From assembly GCF_016587375.1 (NCBI RefSeq), contig NZ_BNJG01000002.1, positions 2,542,001 through 2,606,000 on the forward strand: a stretch of DNA of 64,000 nt. The letters are read 5' to 3'. Made by a program: the position numbers and the translations under genes. Shown here piece by piece: positions 35,281 to 41,671 of the stretch; position 1 is the stretch's first letter, and the number at the start of each line of letters is the position of its first letter. The DNA is from Ktedonobacter robiniae (lineage in GTDB: Bacteria > Chloroflexota > Ktedonobacteria > Ktedonobacterales > Ktedonobacteraceae). The notes under the pieces are model-generated. The model did no database searches. It worked only from the letters and a program-made list of their open reading frames with translations, and had not been told where the DNA came from.

Positions 35281-35395
35281 AGACTACGATGTCTACTAAT
35301 TTTCAGCAAAGCATGATGCAATACACGCTTGAGGAAAAAGGGCGCAAGTACATTTCAAGTACGTTTTCAAGGGGGAAGAGGTGTTTTGGGATGTC

Positions 35396-35638
35396 TCACG
35401 GGGAATCCTCCTTTGCATCTTTTTTGGCTGGAGCATCCACCTCTAGAGGAGAGATAGAGATCAAGGTTAAATGGAGGTCGCGCACTTTACTGAGCAATCC
35501 ATGTAGCGCGGCCTGATCGACCACTTCCCCTGTAAGCACGGTTTCCCCGTTCGCCTCATGTATCATCTTCAGTCCACCCAACCAGGACGACCAGCGCTGG
35601 TCGAGTTGCTCCTTGAGACGAATCCGGTAGGCTGGCAT
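35396..35638 (-). CDS. small conserved protein, family copy 1
   Basis: An 80-residue protein; ATG 35638 is preceded by GAAGGAGGAG. MPAYRIRLKEQLDQRWSSWL, then LTGEVVDQAALHGLLSKVRD and LTLISISPLE. A paralogue of 72 residues lies at 41187-41405 with the same order of blocks (Y.IR.K..LD..W..W, THENNG, DQAAL.G.L...R/DL.LTLLS). The pattern suggests a compact beta-beta-alpha-beta protein. No catalytic motif, signal or membrane segment is seen. It may bind or tune another protein; nothing in the neighbourhood identifies a partner. Confidence 0.7.
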   Translation of the reverse strand: MPAYRIRLKEQLDQRWSSWLGGLKMIHEANGETVLTGEVVDQAALHGLLSKVRDLHLTLISISPLEVDAPAKKDAKEDSP

Positions 35639-35763
35639 GGCTCCTCCTTCCGCGAATGACTTACCGCTCCCAGCGGCATGCGATGGGAATGCACATAGCA
35701 AGCATAGCCTATCCCTTCTGCATAGCGGGGGACCCAAAAGGAGTATTTTAAGGATTACTTGTT

Positions 35764-35820
35764 GGGGGAAAATGAGTAAGCTTGGTGGAGTGTACGCTTG
35801 CCAAGCTTACTCATTCCCCC
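35764..35820. terminator. palindrome upstream of the NUDIX gene
   Basis: GGGGGAAAATGAGTAAGCTTGG (arm 35764-35785) pairs with CCAAGCTTACTCATTCCCCC (35801-35820) with one bulged A and a 15-nt loop, lying in the divergent gap between the small-protein gene and the NUDIX gene, so its role is not obviously termination. Confidence 0.45.
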
Positions 35821-35901
35821 CATTCATCATGATTGACAGATCTGCTCAGGTTGATGCTTACTTTATATGCAGTATAAAAAGGGAAAGAAGGAAAAAGCAA
35901 A

Positions 35902-36354
35902 ATGAGTCGTCAAAACACGGTCCTGGCGCTTGTAAGAAGCCAGGGAAAGTTCTTGTTGGTGAAGCATCATGGGCCAGAGGAGAGCGCCTGGTGGCTGCCC
36001 GGTGGGGTCGTCGAGCCAGGGGAGACGCTGTTAGAAGCCCTGCTACGGGAAATGCTTGAGGAGACTGGTCTGCACATCACAGGCCAGCCATACCTGGCCT
36101 TCGTCGTTGAACTCCAGCGTGAGACGGGACAAGGCCTGCAAGAGGCTGGCTTTGGCTTCCATTTTGCCTGCGAGGTCAGCGGCCAGTTTCAGTTTGCCGA
36201 CCCAGATGGCCTGGTGCAGTCTGCGCACTGGGTCGATGAAGCGGAGGTCGTGCCGCTCCTCAGTGCGCAGATCTGGTACGATTGTGAACCCCTACGCCGT
36301 TGGCTCTCGGGCGAGGCGGGCGCCGGGGCTGTTTATACAACAAGAATCAAGTGA
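35902..36354 (+). CDS. NUDIX hydrolase
   Basis: A 150-residue NUDIX-fold pyrophosphohydrolase. The Nudix box spans about residues 34-56: GGVVEPGETLLEALLREMLE followed by ETGL, fitting GX5EX7REUXEEXGU with all Glu ligands present. The protein is complete and cytoplasmic. It hydrolyses a nucleoside diphosphate linked to another moiety; substrate unknown. It stands alone, with a hairpin GTCACC...GGTGAC after its stop. Confidence 0.9.
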   Translation: MSRQNTVLALVRSQGKFLLVKHHGPEESAWWLPGGVVEPGETLLEALLREMLEETGLHITGQPYLAFVVELQRETGQGLQEAGFGFHFACEVSGQFQFADPDGLVQSAHWVDEAEVVPLLSAQIWYDCEPLRRWLSGEAGAGAVYTTRIK

Positions 36355-36448
36355 CATACGTATGGCTAATGATGTGTGCGCGCTGTCACCTGAGATGATT
36401 GTTGGTGACTGGTAGTAAGCGTGAAGAGTGGTTCTTACGAAATGGACC

Positions 36449-36574
36449 CTGACTGAAACCGTTGCCTGGGCCCCCTTGTCTGTATATGCCTTGACACGTA
36501 TATGCTCTGTGGAGTATACTAAGTGAGTAGAACTTGTGTTCGAAATCATTGCGGAGCCGAACCGCCGCGCGATA
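36449..36574 (+). repeat. duplicated ArsR promoter block, copy 1
   Basis: About 125 bp matching 37190-37314 (CTGACTGAARCCGTTGCCTGGG through the ArsR codons GAACCGCCGCGCGATA) with a few substitutions and a 1-bp indel. The block spans the promoter region with the imperfect dyad GTATATGCTCTGTGGAGTATAC. It stands before the VOC gene. Confidence 0.75.
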
Positions 36575-36606
36575 AGGAAGATAAGGAGAAAACGACGCGG
36601 CCCAAA
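36534..36606 (+). pseudogene. collapsed ArsR remnant upstream of the VOC gene
   Basis: After the first about 15 codons of an ArsR gene (VFEIIAEPNRRAI) the sequence jumps directly to AAGGAAGATAAGGAGAAAA, which matches the 3' end of the intact ArsR gene (37590-37606). The ATG of the intact copy is GTA here. So about 270 bp of ArsR coding have been deleted from a duplicate copy, leaving its promoter and its 3' ribosome site to serve the VOC gene. Confidence 0.65.
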
Positions 36607-36633
36607 CCGCGAACGTGACAAAGGAGTAACGAA

Positions 36634-37026
36634 ATGAAAATCAAAGTGACCAGCGTATACGTGGACGACCAGGACAAGGCTCTGAGCTTCTATACGGAGG
36701 TACTGGGCTTTGCCAGGAAGGCCGATTTCAGTCAGGGCCCATTTCGCTGGCTGACCGTAGCCTCGCCCGAGGAGCCGGACGGCACTGAGCTGCAGTTGGC
36801 GCTGAACGATAACCCCGCGGCCAAAGCGTATCAACAGGCGATCTTTCAACAGGGCCAGCCCGCGGCCATGTTCTTCACCGACGATGTCAAGGGCGACTAC
36901 GAGCGGATCAAGGCCCGCGGCGCCGAGTTCACGATGCCACCCACCGATGTGACCGGCTCGACCATTGCAATGTTGAACGACACCTGCGGCAACCTCATTC
37001 AGCTTACCCAGCTGGCACGCTATTAA
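36634..37026 (+). CDS. VOC family protein
   Basis: A 130-residue VOC/glyoxalase-fold protein. MKIKVTSVYVDDQDKALSFYTEVLGF is the first unit, AAMFFTDDVKGDYERIKARGAEF the second, and the C-terminus NDTCGNLIQL has the expected last strand. The first metal ligand position holds Ser/Val rather than His, so metal binding is doubtful. It lies in a duplicated ArsR locus and may be controlled by the ArsR at 37267, whose promoter block it shares. Confidence 0.85.
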   Translation: MKIKVTSVYVDDQDKALSFYTEVLGFARKADFSQGPFRWLTVASPEEPDGTELQLALNDNPAAKAYQQAIFQQGQPAAMFFTDDVKGDYERIKARGAEFTMPPTDVTGSTIAMLNDTCGNLIQLTQLARY

Positions 37027-37189
37027 GGCGGCCGTTCAACAGGCGCCAGGGCGTGACGCGACAGCATGCCCTTCGGCGGCACGCAGCAGCGGGGCAGCCC
37101 TTGTCCCCGCCTCAACGCTGAAGCGGCCGGAGCGGGCAGCGCTCTGAATAGCACCCGCCAAAAACGCATCGGCCGGTGTATCCCGCACA

Positions 37190-37314
37190 CTGACTGAAGC
37201 CGTTGCCTGGGCTCCCTGCCTGTATATACCTTGGCAAGCATATGCTCTGTGGAGTATACCAAGATAATGGAATCTGTGTTCGAAATCATTGCGGAGCCGA
37301 ACCGCCGCGCGATA
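37190..37314 (+). repeat. duplicated ArsR promoter block, copy 2 (intact)
   Basis: Second copy of the block at 36449-36574, 740 bp away, leading into the intact ArsR gene. An imperfect dyad (GCATATGCTCTGTGGAGTATACC) just before the start is a possible ArsR operator. Confidence 0.75.
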
Positions 37315-37611
37315 TTGAGCCTCCTGGCCTCGTCACAACAGTCGGTTGGAGAGATCGCGCGTCAGCTTCATATGCCGCAGCCAACCGTGTCAAAGCACCT
37401 GCGAGTGCTGCGCGAGGCTGGTTTTGTGGAATCCAGGGTGGACGCACAGCGTCGTCTCTACCGGCTGAGGCCAGAACCGCTCCAGGAGGTGGATGCCTGG
37501 CTGGCTCCGTTCCGCCGGTTCTGGTCCGCTCGCGTGGATGCTCTCGAACGCCACCTCGACCACATGGATCAATCAACACCAACGAAAAGGAAGATAAGGA
37601 GAAGAAGATGA
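37267..37611 (+). CDS. ArsR family regulator
   Basis: A 114-residue winged-helix repressor. ATG 37267 is chosen over an upstream in-frame TTG because it matches the family start (MESVFEIIAEPNRRAIL). The HTH is clear: SVGEIARQLHMPQPTVSKHLRVL, then REAGFVESRVDAQRRLYRL. There are no Cys ligands, so it does not sense metals in the SmtB/ArsR way; it belongs to the type that controls an adjacent SRPBCC gene. Its stop overlaps the SRPBCC start (ATGA), so the two are translationally coupled. Confidence 0.9.
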   Translation: MESVFEIIAEPNRRAILSLLASSQQSVGEIARQLHMPQPTVSKHLRVLREAGFVESRVDAQRRLYRLRPEPLQEVDAWLAPFRRFWSARVDALERHLDHMDQSTPTKRKIRRRR

Positions 37612-38150
37612 CCGATCGCGAGCAGTACACACCGGGTCCGGCCAGCGGGGCGCAGATAAGAAAGAACGGAGAGAAGTGGACGCTCATTCTCGTCAGAGAA
37701 CTGCGCCACCCGCCGGAAAAAGTCTGGCAGGCGCTTACCGACCCGGCGCATCTGCGCGAGTGGGCTCCCTTTGAAGCCGATGGAAGCCTGGATACGGTTG
37801 GAACCACGGTGAAGCTCACCACCGTGGGAGCGCCCACGCCGCAGATTTCCGAAACAAGAGTGACGCGAGCCGACGCTCCCAAGGTGCTTGAGTACAACTG
37901 GGGTGGCAACGATATCCGGTGGGAACTCGAAGCCTTTGGTGGCGGCACGCGCCTGATGTTGTGGCACAATATCGACCGCCGCTTCATCTCAATGGGTGCT
38001 GCCGGGTGGCACATTTGTTTCGATGTTCTGGATCACCTTCTCAGCGGAACTCCCGTCGGCCGCATCGTTGCTGGCGAGGCGATGAAGTTCGGTTGGCCTC
38101 GGCTCAATTCGGAGTACGCCCAGCAATTCGGTATCGAAGTTCCGCGCTAG
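37608..38150 (+). CDS. SRPBCC (AHSA1-like) protein
   Basis: A 180-residue START/Bet v1-fold protein of the AHSA1 type. It has RELRHPPEKVWQALTDPAHLREW (the typical first strand and helix pair), KLTTVGAPTPQISETRVTRA and EYNWGGNDIRWELEAF. ATG 37608 overlaps the ArsR stop by 4 bp. ArsR-SRPBCC pairs are common in Actinobacteria and Chloroflexi; the SRPBCC binds a hydrophobic ligand. No catalytic residues are recognised. Confidence 0.9.
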   Translation: MTDREQYTPGPASGAQIRKNGEKWTLILVRELRHPPEKVWQALTDPAHLREWAPFEADGSLDTVGTTVKLTTVGAPTPQISETRVTRADAPKVLEYNWGGNDIRWELEAFGGGTRLMLWHNIDRRFISMGAAGWHICFDVLDHLLSGTPVGRIVAGEAMKFGWPRLNSEYAQQFGIEVPR

Positions 38151-38230
38151 CCCCCAAAGTCGCCCAATCCTGAGGCTGCCTGCCATTGTGTTGTCCAGCG
38201 CTGCTAACTGCCTGTGAAAATCATTCCGGC

Positions 38231-38274
38231 GAAGCCGAACACCTTTCCGGATCGGCCTGAAACTGTTCGGCTTC
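38231..38274 (+). terminator. hairpin after the SRPBCC gene
   Basis: GAAGCCGAAC (38231-38240) pairs with GTTCGGCTTC (38265-38274), with an inner CCGG..CGG, about 80 bp after the stop. Confidence 0.5.
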
Positions 38275-38465
38275 ATCTGACTTCTAAAGGGTAAGACCAC
38301 ACAGCGTGTGCGATGGTTCCCAACTTGCTCTCATTTTCAAGGTGTTGATGGAAGAAGCAAGATGAGGAGCAGCTTCTCAAGCATTCAATGGTTGAACTGC
38401 TCACTCGTCGCCCTAAAATCTGCCTACTCTTCGGATCTTATTACCAGTGACAGCGCGTACATCTT

Positions 38466-39992
38466 CTATTGCACTCCCTGCGGAGACGACTGCGTCGCGG
38501 GTGCGTTCTTCAGAAAGAAGCTGGTTAGGAGAAGCAGCACGCTGAGTGCCAACACTACCAGGAAGCCGTTCTGGAGGACTCCGGCGAGCGCCGGTATGGC
38601 AGAGGAGTTTGCAAGGCTTGTGCCAGTTTCTCCCGCGAGAGCCCCATTGACAACGATGCCCATCAGGGCCGCTCCCAGTGTCATACCCAGTTGAGCGAGG
38701 TAACGAATAACGCTGGTTCCTGTGCCTAGCTGCGTTTGCGGGACAGCGTTTTGTGCCACGACTATCTGGATGGTAAAGAAGGAACCTGCGCCGAGTCCGA
38801 CCAGGATCAGGGCAAATCCGATCAACATAAGACTACTCTGCTGTGTTGTGCGTGTGAGGAGGAAAAGCCCTATCGTCATGATGGTCGCCCCCACAATGGC
38901 TGTCAGTTGGTAACGTTTGCGGAGAGAAATGCTTATTCCGGCGAGCGCCGCCCCAAGGGTCAGGCTGATCGAGAGCGCGGTAATCAGGGCGCCTGCATTG
39001 GTTGGTGGAAGCGCCAGTACATCTTGCAACAACAACGAGAGCGGGATAAAAACTCCTATCAGGATCATGCCCTGAACAAACGTCTGGAACGCGTCAATGG
39101 CAAAGATCGGCTTACGAAACAATTCGAGAGGAAGAACGGGTTCGGCGGCCTTGCGCTCGACTACCAGCAAGACTGTGTAGAGCACTATTGAGGCCACCAA
39201 CAGTGTGAGCACCAAGAGCGAGGTCCAGGTGTGCTGCTCGCTGCCAAAGTTCAGGCCGAGCAACAGGCTACAGGTTGCAGTCATAAGTAGCGCCGCTCCC
39301 AACCAGTCAAGACGTGCCAGCACAATACGTTCGCTCTTCTGCCTGGCTGACTGTGCAGGCAGGAAGATCACGAGTATGAGTAGAGCGAGCAGGCCAATGG
39401 GCAGGTTGAGGTAAAACAGCCAGCGCCAGCGTGTGGCATCGGTGACAAAACCGGAGAGGAGTGGACCATGATCCGTGATCCAGCCACCCAGCGTTGGGCC
39501 ACATAATTGAGAAATGCCAAAGACGATGCCGATCAATCCTTGCTTGCTGGCACGCTGCTCGGGAGGAAAGAGGTCTCCAATTACAGCGGCGACGAGCCCG
39601 ATACCAATCCCGGTGCCAAGTCCCTGAATGGCTCGAAAGAGGATCAGTTGGTTCATTGTCTGGGAGGCGCCAGCTAGTCCTGAACCTAGCAGAAAGATGG
39701 CTATCCCGCTGAACAAGAATAGTTTGCGCCCCAACTGGTCCGAGAGCTTGCCTGCCAGAGGCACCACCGCCGTCGTAGCCAGCAAATACGCGGTCACGAC
39801 CCAGGTATAGCGATCGAAACCATGTAAGCTGCTGGCAATGCGTGGCAGGGCAGGTGTCACGATCAGATTATCTAGCGCTTCCAGGAACGCGGTCAGTAGT
39901 AAGGCAATCATGATGCTTATAAGTATGGGGCGAGGCATACGATGGGTCGTATATTCTGGTGCTAATGAAGATGGAATGGTAGCTGTATCCAA
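38466..39992 (-). CDS. DHA2-type MFS drug exporter (14 TM)
   Basis: A 508-residue exporter with about 14 hydrophobic segments. Motif A-like loop GKLSDQLGRKLFLF, motif C-like GISQLCGPTLGGWI and the DHA2 start DNLIVTPALPRI are visible, as in EmrB/QacA. It is expected to expel drugs or lipophilic compounds using the proton gradient. The TTG start at 39992 is supported by AAGGGA upstream; ATG 39938 is an alternative. A 20-bp dyad (40026-40045) lies upstream. Confidence 0.9.
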   Translation of the reverse strand: MDTATIPSSLAPEYTTHRMPRPILISIMIALLLTAFLEALDNLIVTPALPRIASSLHGFDRYTWVVTAYLLATTAVVPLAGKLSDQLGRKLFLFSGIAIFLLGSGLAGASQTMNQLILFRAIQGLGTGIGIGLVAAVIGDLFPPEQRASKQGLIGIVFGISQLCGPTLGGWITDHGPLLSGFVTDATRWRWLFYLNLPIGLLALLILVIFLPAQSARQKSERIVLARLDWLGAALLMTATCSLLLGLNFGSEQHTWTSLLVLTLLVASIVLYTVLLVVERKAAEPVLPLELFRKPIFAIDAFQTFVQGMILIGVFIPLSLLLQDVLALPPTNAGALITALSISLTLGAALAGISISLRKRYQLTAIVGATIMTIGLFLLTRTTQQSSLMLIGFALILVGLGAGSFFTIQIVVAQNAVPQTQLGTGTSVIRYLAQLGMTLGAALMGIVVNGALAGETGTSLANSSAIPALAGVLQNGFLVVLALSVLLLLTSFFLKNAPATQSSPQGVQ

Positions 39993-40025
39993 TGTATTTT
40001 CCCTTTATTACAAAGAGGTGCGTAC

Positions 40026-40045
40026 ACAACAGTGTGACCTGTTGT
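40026..40045 (-). promoter_or_regulatory. 20-bp dyad upstream of the MFS exporter
   Basis: ACAACAG (40026-40032), 6 nt, CTGTTGT (40039-40045), about 34 bp upstream of the TTG start. A candidate operator; no matching regulator gene lies adjacent. Confidence 0.45.
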
Positions 40046-40084
40046 CGATATCTATTTTTAAAGATAGTATAAAAGTCGATCGGT

Positions 40085-40152
40085 GCTACTGACGTACGTG
40101 CCTCGCCTCCGGGCAGATATTAGCACCCCGCGGAGACGCGTACGTCAGTAGC
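40085..40152. terminator. inverted repeat after the hydrolase gene
   Basis: GCTACTGACGTACG (40085-40098) and CGTACGTCAGTAGC (40139-40152), about 6 bp past the stop of the minus-strand hydrolase. Its sequence resembles the repeat at 41560-41666 (GCTACTTGCGTACG), so the two are probably one family. Confidence 0.5.
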
Positions 40153-40158
40153 GCTAAC

Positions 40159-41070
40159 CTACGCTTTGGCGAAGAACTGGCGCAGTTCTTGCGCGACCAG
40201 CTCTGGCTTGCTGCCACGATTGGTCTGGGTGGGATTATTTGAGCCACCATGCTCAAGGCCGGGGAACTCTACGCGTTTGGCGACGTGAGGCAAGGTTTTT
40301 TCCAGGGCGTCGAGGGAAGGCTTCAAGAAGGGCAGACCCTTGCTTCCACCTAGCAGCAGCACCTCGGCGTTCACCGCCCGGAAGCTCTCCAGTTTTCCGC
40401 TCATCTCAGCGAGCAGTAGCCCATCGTAGTGAAGCGTCGGCGCGAGCTTCCTCATGGTGATATCTTCGGGTTTCGCTTTCTTGTCCTCGCTTTTTATCGT
40501 CGCGTTCGTCAGTGACTCAATCAGCCAGTTGGGCATGGCGTTCATGACTGGTCCTCCCAGTTCCAATCCTTTCATGCAGGTGACGAGCGCGGCGGCTACT
40601 TTACCCTCGGCCATTTCCTGGTCAAAGCGTGTCAACCAGGCTGTGTGGGTTGTGCCGTCTGTCAATATGGCTGGCTCATAGAGGGCTATTTTCTCAATGC
40701 TGGCCAGGCTGAGTGCTGCCTGGAGACTGATAAGGCCTCCTGCGCTGACGCCATATAGCAGGTGCGCCCCTGTTTTGTTGACCAGCGCCGTCAGATCTTC
40801 AACCTCTTCCTGAATGCTGTAATCCTTGCTGAATGGACCACTCAGACCACGACCACGGCGGTCGGGCAGGTAGATGGTGAAGCTATCGGCAAGCGCCTCG
40901 GCGAGTTGGGTGAAGTCCAAACCTGATACGTTGGCACCGTGCAGCATGATCAGACCAGGACCATTACCGATCTGGCGATAACCGATGGTGGTGCCGTCTT
41001 TTGAGATGACAGAGCTGATGGTGTAGGCTGCCTGTGTACTGCTGATGTTGATGTTAGTAGTTGTATTCAC
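40159..41070 (-). CDS. alpha/beta hydrolase
   Basis: A 303-residue alpha/beta hydrolase. Oxyanion region LIMLHGANVSGLDF, nucleophile elbow YGVSAGGLISLQ (Ser about 110), acid candidates in the C-terminal half, and His in FPGLEHGGSNNP near the end. The cap is moderate. Cytoplasmic esterase or C-C hydrolase; substrate unknown. The small conserved protein at 41187 lies just upstream on the same strand. Confidence 0.88.
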   Translation of the reverse strand: MNTTTNINISSTQAAYTISSVISKDGTTIGYRQIGNGPGLIMLHGANVSGLDFTQLAEALADSFTIYLPDRRGRGLSGPFSKDYSIQEEVEDLTALVNKTGAHLLYGVSAGGLISLQAALSLASIEKIALYEPAILTDGTTHTAWLTRFDQEMAEGKVAAALVTCMKGLELGGPVMNAMPNWLIESLTNATIKSEDKKAKPEDITMRKLAPTLHYDGLLLAEMSGKLESFRAVNAEVLLLGGSKGLPFLKPSLDALEKTLPHVAKRVEFPGLEHGGSNNPTQTNRGSKPELVAQELRQFFAKA

Positions 41071-41186
41071 TGATGATGCCCTTTCTTTTGTCGCTCAATC
41101 TTTGAATATGATGGTGAAAATCTTCTAGAAAAATGTTGTGTCGTTCATAAGAGAGAAGTTGCTTGCGATCTGTTGTCAGCCTCTGC

Positions 41187-41405
41187 TCACCCCTCCGATG
41201 GCTCTTGGGGAGTGCTGGCTTCGAGTGAGAGCAGCGTTAGACCCAGATCGCACATTCTGAGCAGGATGCCGTAGAGTGCTGCCTGGTCAGGGATGAGGCC
41301 TGCTAGCCGGGTTATGCCATTGTTCTCGTGCGTGATCGAGAGAGGCTCAAACCACTCCTGCCAGAAGGGGTCCAGGTGTCCTTTGACCCGAATGACGTAT
41401 CTCAT
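41187..41405 (-). CDS. small conserved protein, family copy 2
   Basis: A 72-residue paralogue of the protein at 35396-35638. Start 41405 is chosen because GGAG then lies 9 nt upstream. Blocks: YVIRVKGHLDPFWQEWFEPL, THENNGITRLAGLIPDQAAL, RMCDLGLTLLSLE. Both copies lie just before or near transporter or hydrolase genes, with no constant partner. Function unknown. Confidence 0.65.
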   Translation of the reverse strand: MRYVIRVKGHLDPFWQEWFEPLSITHENNGITRLAGLIPDQAALYGILLRMCDLGLTLLSLEASTPQEPSEG

Positions 41406-41559
41406 CTGTTTACGCTCCATTCACATAACGTGTTTGCTATGGAAGAAGCATACCGTATTGCGACGTGGAAGAGAGGAGCCAAAAGTACACTATCGAGTAC
41501 CATCTGCGCATGCTCTCGGAAGGGGACAAAAGGACACCCGGTGATGTGGGAGAGGTACG

Positions 41560-41666
41560 CTACTTGCGTACGCGCCTACACGATTGTTGCCTGGTAAAGG
41601 TAAGGGGCGCATGTCCGTTCAGGAAATGAGGAGATGCCCCACCTGCGTAGGCGCGTACGCAAGTAG
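41560..41666. terminator. 20-bp-arm inverted repeat between small protein and LuxR D
   Basis: CTACTTGCGTACGCGCCTAC (41560-41579) and its exact complement (41647-41666) with an 67-nt insert that holds a second short stem. It ends 6 bp before the LuxR stop at 41672. Confidence 0.5.
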
Positions 41667-41671
41667 TGCAT

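Noticed and set aside
35289..35516. 75-codon plus-strand frame upstream of the ABC operon
   Set aside because: Overlaps the small-protein gene on the opposite strand and has no ribosome site.
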